From positions 1 to 64,000 of the forward strand of contig SGPM01000078.1 in NCBI GenBank assembly GCA_004802725.1: a stretch of 64,000 bases of DNA. Reading direction: 5' to 3'. Under the pieces are notes generated by a model. It searched no databases. It had not been told where the DNA came from and saw nothing but the letters and a program-made list of their open reading frames with translations. The DNA is from Antrodiella citrinella. Lineage: Eukaryota > Basidiomycota > Agaricomycetes > Polyporales > Steccherinaceae. The number at the start of each line of letters is the position of its first letter. Within the stretch, counting starts at the first letter, position 1. Positions 1-11,524 of this stretch are shown piece by piece. A program made the translations under genes and the position numbers.

Positions 1-165
1 GCGCAACACATCATCCTTTGTGACACAAAAAGTAGTCCGCCAATTTCTTAGAAAATTTGGATTCAGCATCTCTATACCATTCTCTATCAGGGAAAAATAT
101 GCATTTGGCAAAAATTTGAGGACTATTACTGCAGGTCTGTACAATTTGGGCTCTAAGTTCCGTTT
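1..165 (+). repeat. Left copy of a dispersed repeat matching 11361-11520
   Basis: Bases 1-165 align in direct orientation, with small indels, to 11361-11520. Shared landmarks in the same order are CCAAT(T/C)TCTTAGAAAATTT, a GCATCTC(T/C)ATACCA block, GGAAAAATA, CTACTGCA-type sequence and TGGGCTCTAAGT. The two copies stop matching at the same landmark: gene A begins on the left, and a TGTCCGG-rich segment begins on the right. The window edge cuts the left copy. It is either the outer end of a mobile cassette or a separate repeat inserted at both places. Confidence 0.7.
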
Positions 166-201
166 AGGCTGTCTCACAACCTGCGTGCTAACATTTGGCA
201 G

Positions 202-3200
202 TGTTTCCAATGGCCATTGGTCAACGACGACGAAGAGCTTAGTTCCGAACGCGCAATGGGGCCTTTTACGACTGTTCGCCTACCGCTATCACCAGGTGAA
301 GGAGATTCTCAAGTTGAACTGGCCCAATTACATGCACGAGTCTAAGATGTGGCAAGGTTTGAAGACGGAGGGTTACTATATGTACACTGTGATGGACAAC
401 TTGAAAAGGGAGCTCAAGAATCGGGATAGGGACCCGAACACACGCCTGCCCCTCCTCGACGCGTGGATGTTTTTTGAGATCTTGACGAAAAACACGATCA
501 ACAGTTGGGCACAAGTGCTCGAGGATGACGCCTTTGCTGATCAAACAGTTGTCTTGGAGGACATGGGTGCGTTTTTTTTGTCACCTAAGTGTCGTCCTCC
601 GAGCTCAACTCAAATCAGACGAACTCGATGATTATTTGAGGACCACAGAGATTGCGGACCCAAGGTGGTGGGTTTGTCTAGATGAGGAGACGGCAGATGA
701 GTGGTGGAATCAGCTCACTGACGCTGGTTGGGTCGTTGGCGATATGCCAGACGAGAACAACAATGAGGCGTGGATGTCCATTCCCCCGTTGCAACAGGGC
801 TTGCGTGTCTACAAGGAGGCCGAGGATGATTTGCGAACATACGGTCCCTTCCCCTCGCACGTGGTCACCGTATATAAGGTTTCAGTCCTGAATGTCCTTC
901 GGATGAAATCAGAGCAGCAAGGTGAGTAGCACTGATATAGAAATTCACCGTAACATATTTAACCGCTCACACCTGCACAAGCCCCTCAGCTGGCGTCGGG
1001 AAGTGACAACATGGATGAGCATGAGGATGAGGACGGTGGCGATGAGGCCAGAGCCAAGAGGGCCGACGACGAGGGAAAGGGCAAAGCCGACGAAAAGGGG
1101 AAGGGCAAAGCCGACGACAAGGGGAAGGGTAAGGCTGAGAAGAACGACAAGGTAAATAAGGAGGCGGAAAGTGAGTCTAACCTTCGCGAGGAAGCGCGTG
1201 CGAACAATGCGAGGGTAAGCATGTAAACCTACCAATAATTGCAATGGCTGACACCAGATAAGCCGCGCGCGCCCACAATCACTTCCCCTAGGGTGAGTGG
1301 TAGCTCTTGCATGGCTCTTTCAGTTCTAACGCACACTCTAGGCTGGGGAGAAGAAGAAGCGTCCGCGTCGGATGGTGACTAACACCTGCGTCTCATCCAA
1401 AACCATTGCCCTGATACCCTTGTGTTTAGACATCACATGAAGAGATGGTGAGCGATGGGCAGGATGACGTGCAAATGGGGGACATGAACAATGAAGATGA
1501 AGAAATGGAGGAGGGTGAGATACGCGGTACACCTGAGGTCTCTGAAGTCCCTCCTGCTCGGGAGCATTCTCCGCTTTCTGAAGTCCCCCCTCCCGAGGAC
1601 GGTTCTGCTCAGCGAGTGGACAGTGCTCAGGTGGCAGGCGGTTCAAAGGAGTACGTTCGGCCGCACAGTCCAGTGCCTCTGCCGCCATGGGACGACAAGC
1701 TGACTGAAATGTTGGTGAGTTGTACCTGGCCTCAGCATGAGAAATGACTGACCTGCATCCAGATCAAGGAGGGCATGACCGGCCTAGATCCTCGTATGTT
1801 GGAGAAGGAGCATCGGTGGAGTTAGTTTACATCTCTGTATTGTGTTTTTTCATGTGGATAACAATGTCATGCAGATGAAGTCGACTTGAGACAGGTTGCA
1901 CGACGGACGCCCAGCTCTTCTCAGAGACTGCGAATCACCAAGACACTCTTATCTCGGCAGCCCCTTGCTGCATCAACACTGAGGGTTGAGACGGTGGTGA
2001 AAGTCGTCGGCTCACCACAACGAGCACCACCACCGCCCGCTCTTACGACTCCTGCAAGGCCACTTTCCCTTCAAGACTGTCGGTCGCCCTCTCCACCACT
2101 GGCTGCGCCACCACGAGCACAAACCTTTGCACTGCTGCCATTGTCAACCTCAATCCAGCTCTCTCCCGCAGTATCGCAGTCCTCTCGTCCTCTCTCACAT
2201 GTGGCAATGCCGACACAGCGCCACGCAAGTCGACGCAGTCGAAGGGGAAGTCTGACAGAATCTTCCGATGAGTGCAGTGATGATCCATCGCGGGAGCGGT
2301 GTTCTCCTGACGCAGTCTGGGTCAACGACGACTACATAGACCCGGCAAGGCCGATCGAGCCAGACACCAGGCTTCCTATGGCATCTGCACCAGTCCACTC
2401 CGAGAGCGACTACGATGCAACTCTACCACCTTCATCTCCACAGGAGCAGACCTCAGAAGATGATGGCATTCCAGGGCCTTCGAGAGCGCGCCACACCGGG
2501 AGTCAGCGTTCGCCAAGCGTGGACTCAAGCTCGGTGCCCTCTGAGAAGAGCGGTGAAGTAGAGTCAGACAATGGCGACATCTGGACAGTGGAGGCGTTGA
2601 TGTCCGAACGGAGCGTTGACGATTCCGGCGAGTCTGAGGTGAGCCAGCGTTCACCTTCGGTCGATGAGGACACCACGACCACAGTGCAGCACAAGACATG
2701 GGTGGGCGGAACATTCATGCGCATGCTGGGTTCCGTGGGCAGCCTTCAATCAGGGGACAATGAGGTGCCTTGGAAGTGGCCGTTGCCCAACAACGCGCCA
2801 CCGGTGGTCATGACTGGGTGGAATTCTGCGTCCAACTTTGTCACACGAATGCAGGCTGGAGGGTCCGTCAGTATCCTCTCTGACGATCCCGTCCCTTATC
2901 ATCCTGAAGTCCGTCGGACGAAGAAGGCTCGCGGACAGACGACCACCGGAAGCAAAGACTCAAGTGCAAAAGAACGAACGACATCGGCGCCCACAAGGCA
3001 CAAGATGGATAAGAGGAGTGGGTCCAGAGCGAGCACTGCGGTGAAAGGGAAGAAGAGGCTCGAGACGGAGGACGTAGGGAGTGTTTTCCTGCAAGAGCTC
3101 GCAGACAAAGCGAAGGCAGCCGTGGCACTGATAGAACACTGGGTACGTGCATCGTAGACGATCAATGGGTAAAAGCTGACGACAAGTAGCCCGTGGACAA

Positions 3201-3710
3201 CATCTCTGACCTTGATCATTGGAAAGCACAGGCTGAGATGGTGTTTGATGCCATGGTGTGGGGCAAGAAAATCTGTGCAAAGTGGGAAAACAACACAGAC
3301 GGTAGCTGGAAGTATCGCGTCAGGGACTACATTCTGATGAATGATGCAGTGAGTTTCTTCTCGTATCCGACTGCATATTTTAACTTGGTCGTCCCTAGAC
3401 CTTGCAGCTCAAGACCAGGATAGCCGAGCTCGAGCTGCCCCTCTGGATCATCACCATCATGTATGGGACTAGGGTGGCGACTCACCCGTGTGCTGAGGAC
3501 CACAAGAAGCTCGTGGACTGGACCGAGGAGATCTTAATGACCCTTTGGAGGGTCAGGTGGCTAGGTGACGCGGATTCCTTGCTTGTGTGGGGCGACAATG
3601 TNGATCTCAAGATCATGCCAACATCTTTGGTGACAAGGGCAGAGAGGGCGATGAAAGAGTGGAGTGCAGACTGCCTTATAGAATGGCCTGCAGACGCTAC
3701 CATGATGTGA
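202..3710 (+). CDS. Gene A: multi-exon protein of unknown function, largely disordered (5' end uncertain)
   Basis: I do not recognise a family. The best coding signal starts after a possible 3' splice site near 201. Exons are then joined by small introns (for example a donor in ATGGGTGCGT near 565 and an acceptor at AAATCAG near 618; others around 920-977, 1216-1340, 1713-1762 and 3143-3189). The N-terminal part is compact and rich in Trp and Tyr, followed by a Lys/Asp/Gly repeat (GKGKADEKGKGKADDKGKGK, about 1070-1135). An acidic segment follows, then about 420 residues of Ser/Pro-rich probably disordered sequence (1886-3157). The C-terminal 150 residues are again compact (PLWIITIMYGTR, VDWTEEILMTLWRVRWLG) and end at TGA 3708-3710. 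It converges with gene B only 51 nt away. One ambiguous base lies at 3602. The reading frame from 1750 to 1890 is uncertain, so it may be two genes or a decaying one. Confidence 0.5.
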
Positions 3711-3760
3711 TTCGATGTACGGTGTTACCGGGTGGTAGTCTATTACCGCCTGTACTCTAT

Positions 3761-4910
3761 TTAGATACGCTGCTGTGGACACTTAGGACAAGTAAACCAT
3801 ATGCATCCACGGATGCACAACAGGAACACCTGCAACATCAGGTTGAGCGTATCGTCCGTCAAGTGCTGCATCCCAGAAATCTCCATTAGTGCCTCACGGA
3901 GCGGGACTAGGAAGTCCTCTGGCTTGCGGAGCTTCCCTTGTCTCTGGACCTTTGACATGATCTCGAACGTGACCGGGAATTCCTTCAGATCCACCAGCAC
4001 TCCGTGCTCCCTTGTGGCAGGAGGGACACCCCGAAAGATAGGGACAATGAGTGACTCTTCTTGATGGATACTTTTGGTCAAGCACTGGACATGGTACCAC
4101 GTCTGGCACTGCTCACAGAACCGGAGAACGTCCTTGCCAGGATTGTAGCGTTTCGAGCACTTAGTGTTGTGCCCGTTGCAAACCGTCCAAGACGACTACT
4201 TGCTACATAGTGAGCGACCAATAGCTGATGGATATGCTCAAAGTACGTACCACAAATTTCGATGTTTGCTTGCGACAGTCGTACTCCCAGTATATCTCCG
4301 ACCAGAACAAGCATGGTTTCAGGCTCGGAGGGCAAGGCGCACCAACACCTGGTGTCAAGGTGATCATGTCGCTGAACCCGTCCACCATGTCGGCGACAAA
4401 GTACTGTGTGTAGTTAGACAGTACGACCTCATGCTTCCCGAGATGCTGGAGAACCTGACGCCCCTCCGGAGTGCCCTGAACCGACTGTCGGATCTCTGCA
4501 CTCTCCGACAGCATGTCCTGTTTGCTTTGGAACCATGCACCCTTAAACACGTATGGCTGCAGGCTTGGGCGGTCAGCAGGAATGAATGCTACAATAGGTA
4601 TTTTACCTGCCTTTGTCTTGTCCTTCTGCAACTTTCGGATGGACAGGATCAAAACAGGGCATATGAGGGTTGACCCTTGTGGATCCTCGTCCAAGCGCAG
4701 AAGGATGTCCACCCTATCGTAGAATGTTGAGTACCTCGTATCAATCATAGAAGCCACCTCAATCACTCACACATCATGTGGTTTGTATATGGACACAAGC
4801 TTCATGCCACTGTCATCCNCACTTTCCATACGCATGTCGTCACAGGGAGTGCCGGTGCAGTACAGCTGGTGGAGTGTAGGCTGGGGCTTCTTCGTCTGTT
4901 TGGCCGCCAT
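3761..4910 (-). CDS. Gene B: BAH domain plus PHD-type zinc finger protein
   Basis: Three exons (4910-4771, 4713-4251, 4195-3761) with GTGAGT..TAG and GTACGT..TAG introns keep one frame of 345 codons. After a short basic N-terminus, residues about 60-200 have the look of a BAH module: GAWFQSKQDM resembles the WF..P.D core, KHEVVLSNYTQYFVADMVDG the strand leading to the conserved acidic position, and FWSEIYWEYDC the closing C/F-Y-x-F-W motif. From residue 206 a PHD-like zinc finger follows: CNGHNTKC, then RFCEQCQTWYHVQC, and after a long insert FTCPKC at the very end. BAH and PHD modules bind nucleosomes and histone tails, so the protein probably acts on chromatin in the nucleus; that is inferred from the families. 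The gene sits between genes A and C on the opposite strand, and its start lies 224 nt from the start of gene C. One ambiguous base at 4819 falls in exon 1. Confidence 0.75.
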
Positions 4911-4943
4911 GAATAAATACCCTGAACCCTCCAACATGCCTTC

Positions 4944-4952
4944 CTTATATAC
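4944..4952 (-). promoter_or_regulatory. TATA-like box of gene B in the shared B/C promoter
   Basis: On the minus strand GTATATAAG lies about 34 nt upstream of the chosen ATG of gene B. The 224-nt spacer between the divergent genes B and C must hold both promoters. An AT-rich stretch at 5020-5060 may serve gene C. The position supports the start at 4910. Confidence 0.4.
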
Positions 4953-5134
4953 TTCTACCCTAAGCCTGAGTGATGATCGGAGATTTTCTGCTCCCACAGC
5001 AGCAATCGTGACTCCACTTAGGATCAATGAATAAATTGTCAATTTGTTTTTCAAATTAACNGGCCGACGGTAACGCATCCCAGATTGTTCAAAAGCCGGA
5101 CCGCGTTTAGCATTGCACAATAGCTCATCCACNC

Positions 5135-8100
5135 ATGTCAAACAAACGTAGACGGCCCCGTGGCTTTGACGACTCTGGAGAGGAAAGCTCCGACGCCGAC
5201 AACGACGCCACAGATGACTACCGGGATGAACCGGATACACATAGGACAGACGAGGAGGATGGCTTGGCAGAAGAGGAAGAAGATGTGCNCCGTACAAACC
5301 TGTCNGACGAGCCAGGCGACGTTTCCTCACCTGAGTGGATCGCGATGCGAGGTATGAGACTTAGGTTCCCGTAGAACATTCGCTCACGTGACCCAAAAGA
5401 CAGAGCTCTGTGCGGAATAGTATGGCAGGCAGCCTGGAACGACTGCGATAGTCTTTACGACAAGGCCTGGGTCGAGTCCTCGGTGCTCAACTTCTACCTT
5501 ACNTGGCAGTGGTACACCCTTGGCAGGGATGCCAGGCTCACATACGTGGACTTTTTCACCGCAAGAGATTTGGGTCAGGGCTCCAACAGAGAAGACACTG
5601 TCGCTGAATACCAGAGGAGCCGCTTTGTCAACATCGGAGACAGGCCTTACCACTGCCTGGTCACGGTCATCCACCACAGTGACCACTACTACGCTCTCCT
5701 TGTCGTACGTGCACCCCGCGCCGTTTACATCCTTGGTGAGGCCGTCAAGTCTGCAGCCGACCAAGCGACCAAACCCGATTGGAACGATTGGAAGGGACCC
5801 GATTATTACCAGTGGCTCTGCGAACTGCACAACTGGCCCGACGTCAGCAGGGTTGCGATGCATAGCATCGATTGGCCTCAGGACGGCTACAACTGTGGGC
5901 CCCAAGTGATCGCAGTCATTGATGACCTTCTCATGCGCGGTCTCAGATATGGCTCGGACAGGGAGACCATCAGCATTCTTCGCCCACCATGCGGCCACAT
6001 CACCAGGATCCATCTGCTCGAATGCCTCTACAATCGAACACTGAGCTATCGAAACTGTTCCAACAGTCCGCCCATCTACGATGGTCTGCACTGGCCAACC
6101 TCTCTCAGCACATGGCGAGAGCTTCAGCAGATGAAATCTGCACGCGACAGATGCGCCGCCTGTGTGCACGTGCCTAATGGTTACGCTGCTGCAGAGCGAG
6201 CCTTCTTCGAAGACGAGGAGGACGAGGACGAGATCAGCGAGGACGAGATCAACAGGAATCTCCTCGAGACCAGCGGCATGGATGACATAGAAAACGATGA
6301 TGGTGAAGGCGTGAGAGCAGATGAAGAGCAAGGCGGACAGCTGCGAGATGAAGAGGATAACACGGACCCGCAGGATCCACCTCCCAACAACAACACAGTA
6401 CCTGCCTCTGCAAAACAGTCCTCCGTGGACGAACTCCCGAAGAGGAGCGGACTCGAGGTCAGGCGGTTCCCTCGTAGGGTGAAGCCCCCACTGATCCCAA
6501 AAGACCTTCGCGGTGTCTGGTTGAAGCACGACGAGACGTTCGACGACTACCTTGATGTGTCAGACCCAGACAGCTGGGCTCACCTGTTTGCCAGGGATCC
6601 CATAGTCGAGCGTCCCTCCCTCAGATACCACGTCGGATCCGCGCCAACCTACAGCCCAGGAGACAGCGAGCTCTTCAGGGACTACGGCTACAGACTTTCC
6701 AACAACTTCTGCCATGACGTGTTCCTCTCCGACCCCTACAAACCCCTTGAGCACGTTCTCTGTGTGGGTTTGCCCCGCAGTGCGAAGAGGGAGCCTGAGC
6801 TCATGTCTTTGGAGAACCCCACAGATCTCAGNCGTCTCTCCATCAAAGGAATGTTGGAGCGATCCATGCCTGAGGGTCTTGAGGGCCACGCGGCAGAAAT
6901 GATGGAGCAGGAACTCGGTCGCAAAGTCTTTGTCGCAGGCAAGGATCCAGCCACGGACAACTACATCCAGCTCGATCCAGAGAAGGCACGAGTGAAGCTC
7001 AACCGAAACCAAGTGTCCTTCAGTGCCGACATCGACAGCTTCCTGTANGTTGGCAGAAACATCAAGTGCAAGCAGCCCATTGCCCTCTNCTGCGGTCCCA
7101 CAGTNGGAAACGGGCCACCAATGACCGGTAATGCGCAGGTGACTGTCTCTCTTCTCATGCCGCGCACAGCTATCGATGAAGAGCCGGAGAAAGAGCTCAA
7201 GGTCAGCGTCAATGGTGTGCCCCACATGGAGTTTGCTAGACTCACTGAGGGTGTCGCGCCGGTCACTGTCTTTGTTGCCTTTCCGCGCATGAAACACAGG
7301 CACCCCGTCACCAACCGCGCTCAGACTATGATGCCCCACTTCGTNCAGCGATTGTGGCTGGACTGCCTCCTCATGCCGGCCATGGAGAAATGTGTCTCTC
7401 CCGGTCGCCGTGTCTACCTCTCCCAGTCCGTCGACCAGGCTCAGAGGCGTACGGTTACGGAGAATGCCCGCCGCGGCAACGTCACCCGCATCAAGCCTGC
7501 TCTTATTGAACCCACGGAGCTCGAGTCCATCCTCGATGAGATCAGGGACAGCATCAAATTCGGCAATGGCGACATGAACGTAGAAGACCTGGAGATGTTC
7601 GGGTCGTTCTACTTTGTCATTGAGTGCAAGGGTGTCAAACTTCGCACCAAGACCAAAATACCAAGTGATGGCTTTCATGAGGGGAACAAGAGTCCGTTCG
7701 TAGCGTTGATGGAGGCCTTGCCTATGCTGGATTGGGATTTCTTGCAGAACCGCATGACAGGTGAACTCTACGTCGACTTGGGATTCACTATGGACCCCAC
7801 GGAAAGAGACGACGGTGGGGTGGTCGGACATTGGCGGTTGAACGCCCTCGAAGGCTCCTTCGGTGCTGGAGGCTACCTCTCAGGCAACCTCCACCACTCC
7901 AACGGTCTCAACAACTACGGAGGGATTCAGGCCCGCATGGGAGAGACCCGCATGCGCCACACCCAGATCGTGTTCAGGTCTGCCTACAACCTCCACTATG
8001 AGGCGACCCGGTTGAGAACGAACAAGTTGGTGTTTGTGAAGGAGGGCGAGGCCATGATCAACTCGGAAAAATTCCGCACAGACTGTGATCGGCTCATGAA

Positions 8101-10289
8101 GGACTTCAAAGACGCGAGGGACAGCAACAAGAGTTTTGGTGTGCGCGANGAATATCGCATGACCGCTGGAGCTGCGATCGTGGTACTCAACAACTGCCAC
8201 AGACAGGTACGTGTGGCCTCACGGCTGTCCTCGCAGTATCTGATTCATGCCTTCAGATGGAACACTTCTGGGATGCAAAGCCAGTGATGTGGCTCAAGAC
8301 TAAGGACTGGTTCGAGTTTTCTAGGAGGAGGATATTCCATCTCTTGAACGCGCAGACAGACGCAGTCCACATCTGCCCCAATAACCTCGGCACAGTCACC
8401 AGTGTTATCGTCTACCTCATGAAGACGGTCAACAGCACTCCGAAGCTGCTCAGTCCTTGGCTCAGAGACGCACTACGGACATTGAATGTCAATGAAGTCC
8501 AAGGGCGGTTTGGGATGCTGTTTCTGCATTCATGGGAACTGTCGGGCAACAGGGTGACTCCTCTCAAGGAGCTTCACTGGGAGGATGAGACTCAGCTGCT
8601 CAGCAAGATGCAGGTTGACAGCGGGTTGCCCTTGGAGTTGCGTCACAAGAGACCGCTCATAGGAAGCCCCGCCAGCATGCAGTTCCCTCTGGGGTCTCAT
8701 CCCTGCTGGGCAGACGTCAAGGTCCTCATTAGCGAGCGCCCCTACCTGCTCATGCAACTGTTTGAGTACAGCGAGGATTGGGACACACACCCGACAGCGA
8801 CAGCCGTTTTTGTCAAGATGACGAACCATCTGTTGGGTGCTGTCCTTCATACTGAGCGAAGGAGAGGGCGGAGGACAATATTCAGGCTGGAGGAAGCAAT
8901 GGAAGAGTGGTCGTACTTGACCATCAGCGACACCATCTATCAATGTGGGTTCGAGGCCAACAACAGCTCCATGCGGACAGGAGAGGAGCTCAACTCGGAC
9001 ACACCTTCTAGCCAATTCCAGCGCACCTTCAGGATGATGTGCAAGGACTTTTTGCCTCCACCTGGAGCACAACGCCCACAGGCAGGACCCTGGGCTCTGA
9101 TGTGGGACGTTCCTGGCTACATTGGGTGGTACCACGAGCAGTTGAAAGACCTGACAGCTACAGAAGTGCGGCAGATCACGGATGCTTTAGAGACCATCTT
9201 CCACAACCTCCAGTGCCTGCCTGTGTGCCAAGTCTATGGAGGCAACAACCGCACTGAGCATGGTAAGATTTTTGGCAGAAACACAAAAAACCAGATCAGG
9301 ATGGTCACCAACCCTCGCTGGTACCGTTTGGAGCACATTGTGATCGACCGACCGTCTGCAACACAGCTGCATCGCTCTCAGCAGCCGCCACGGAAAGCAG
9401 GTGCAGCCAACGCTCGAAAGACGATCCAGCAGAGGCTGATGCGATTGGAGGGCCTATCGGAAGCACACCACAAGCAGCAGGTAAAGAAGCGTGCTGAGCA
9501 AAGGAAGGAGGCTCGCAGCGCCAAGGCAAAGAACACCCGTGCGGTACCAAAGGTGTGTACTACATTTCTGAAGCGGTAGATTTAAGTCTCAACCAAGTAC
9601 AGGCCGGGAGGAAGGAGACTGGGTTGGTGCAGAAAGGAGTGGAACCTGAGCCTGCACCTGCACAGAGAAAGAGAGCATCTGCAGCGGATGCAAGCAAACA
9701 GAAAAGGGGGAGGCCACGAAAGCAACGACGGAAGAATGTGCCAGAGCCAGAGCCAGAAGCTGGAGAGGAGAGGCCTGCAGGCTCAGCTGGTGTTGGGCTC
9801 TTCGCCAGTGCCTTCTCAAGACCCTCTGTCCCACCCTTACAGCCCTCATTGCGAGGGTTGTTTTCAAATCAGTTCTCGGCTGAGAACCGATCATTATCAA
9901 GAAGATCGCCGACTGCAAGTCAGCCAAGTGTTCCTGAAAGCGCACCTCAGACCCCAACACATCGTCGGATAGTGTCACTGGCTGATCACTTCTCACAGGT
10001 CCAGATTGCAGGCTCACCGTCACAACAGCCTGTTCGGCTGGCTGACGCGTTCTCCGGCTCACCGTCACAACAGCCTGTGCGGCTGGCCGACACATTCTCT
10101 GCATCTCAGGCATCTAACCCTACGCCGGACTCCAGCGGGCTGTCGCCACCTCTATTGAGCTCCTTGTTCTCTTACCCTGCAGTGTTAGCACAAGGAGAAG
10201 ACTCGGCTTCACTGCCACCTGCAGGTGCCAAAAAGAAACCACAAAAGAGTGTGGCAACGCGCAACCGGAGGGTGCCACCTGCCAAGTAA
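5135..10289 (+). CDS. Gene C: Ulp1/C48-like cysteine protease fused to a large orphan region
   Basis: Four exons (5135-5351, 5400-8206, 8257-9552, 9603-10289) give an uninterrupted frame of 1,668 residues. Residues 1-70 are basic then acidic. Residues about 100-250 carry a Ulp1/SENP-like catalytic pattern: HHSDHYYALLVV supplies the His, and DWPQDGYNCGPQV near residue 230 supplies the oxyanion Gln and nucleophile Cys in the family's Q-D-x-x-NCG arrangement. The middle acidic run (6205-6360) looks disordered. Residues 400-1400 show no family I know but have a compact coding style, including MTGELYVDLGFTM, GHWRLNALEGSFGAGGY and NNYGGIQARM. The C-terminus is basic with an AT-hook-like KRGRPRK (about 9706-9726) and a near-exact tandem repeat, SPSQQPVRLAD, at 10016-10095. 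Known Ulp1 enzymes remove SUMO or NEDD8; the substrate here is unknown. Nine single ambiguous bases fall inside the coding sequence. Proteins with this middle part are, from memory, common in Agaricomycetes; this needs checking. Confidence 0.7.
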
Positions 10290-10689
10290 CTTCTGCAGGA
10301 CACTTAGGATGAGAAGGAGAGAGTGTTGGCAGCATGCGAGTAGGAAGGGTGGCAGGTAAATGTGAGGAAAAAGGGCAGGGCATTATTCATTGTTCTTGGG
10401 TCTGCTATTATGAAAGTGTTTCAGTAGATAGTTAGACATGGATATTTCATTATATTGTTACAGTCTTCTGTATGTACTCTGAGGTTACACCGCTTGGACC
10501 ATAAATCATGTCATGTGATTGTATTTACTAAATATGGTCACGTGACCCGATTTAATGGGCAGGTGAGTCGTGATCATTGTGAGTGTGAGCATGTGTACGC
10601 ACATACAAGCTTCTCTAGCAAGTGAGACGTTCTGACTCTGCAATTGCATGGTTTGAGTTCAAGTGCTTGCGGACACTGCAGCTGTGTAT
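10290..10689 (+). other. 3' flank of gene C, no gene seen
   Basis: AT-rich sequence after the gene C stop codon (10287-10289), probably its 3' UTR followed by the start of the repeat zone. No open frame with coding character was found. Confidence 0.5.
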
Positions 10690-11520
10690 GCGACCTTCTC
10701 CTCCTAGGTGCCAGAGCGCTTATGTTAGACTGGGCCACAGCAAAAGAACCGGTCCGCCAATTTGTTCGCTACTGTGCATGACATTTCATAGATGTACTTA
10801 CAATATGATGGGAGAGTATCAGCTCGGTAGGTTGGTTTTCTGGAGTTCAGCACATTGACCTGCCACACACAGCTAAAGTGTCACATTGCGTGTTGTCAAA
10901 CGGTTGAATTTATTTTCTGACACTGCAGGAAACATCCCAAAGACATGCTCAACTACATACAATGTATTTTATAGCAAGGGAATAGCAATGTAGAAATGTG
11001 CACGAGACCGTCTCCTCCTGGGTGTGTGGGCGCTTATTGTAGACTTGCCCACACTAGAAAAACTGGTCCGCCAATTTCTTAGCTATTATGCACAGCATAT
11101 TGTGGAAGTACTTACAGTATGCTGGGAGAGTATCAGGTCTGTACGTTGGTTTCCTGAGGTTCAGCACACTGATCAGTGATTTACAGCCAGAGGGTTACAT
11201 TGCGTGATTGTCAACGGTTCAATTTATTTTCTATCACTGCAGACTACATCCCACAGTCATCCTGTGCTATATACAACACAGTTTGATGCACTGTACTGAG
11301 CATGTAGAGCGGTGCAAGTGGCCTTCTCCTCCTCCTGGGTAGGCGCCTACCGGCGCCTACCGTATCGACATCATACCCTTCGTGCAGCAACAACTGTTCC
11401 ACCAATCTCTTAGAAAATTTATATCATGCATCTCCATACCATGCCCTACCATGGAAAAATACCCGCTTGTGAAAATTCCATGACCGGCTACTGCATGTTT
11501 ACTAAATGTGGGCTCTAAGT
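10690..11520 (+). repeat. Tandem array of about 315-nt units behind gene C
   Basis: Three units start at about 10690, 11004 and 11320, each at a (C/G)CCTTCTCCTCC-like landmark followed by a GGCGCT(T/A) element. Units 1 and 2 match along their whole length: GTCCGCCAATTT, ACTTACA(A/G)TATG(A/C)TGGGAGAGTATCAG, TCAATTTATTTTCT and CACTGCAG occur at the same spacing. Unit 3 is shorter, carries GGCGCCTACCGGCGCCTACC at its head, and from 11361 onward matches the left edge of the window. They resemble subterminal repeats of a mobile element; no integrity at the outer boundary can be shown. Confidence 0.75.
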
Positions 11521-11524
11521 GTCT

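Noticed and set aside
1011..1226. Lys/Asp/Gly repeat as a stand-alone gene
   Set aside because: It sits between plausible splice sites and continues gene A.
5384..7831. Long open frames on the minus strand (381 and 423 codons)
   Set aside because: They are antisense to gene C, lack splice structure and family motifs, and follow from the codon bias of the real plus-strand gene.
5135..10289. KDZ-type transposon with TET/JBP companion gene
   Set aside because: Ulp1-like domains occur in some fungal transposons, but I could not find the Cys-rich KDZ core, a clear catalytic acidic triad, or a TET/JBP HxD motif. It remains a possibility to test, not a call.
1..11520. LTR retrotransposon bounded by the direct repeats
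   Set aside because: No reverse transcriptase, RNase H, integrase or Gag-type knuckle is seen, and the repeats are not a matched pair of LTRs with TG..CA ends.
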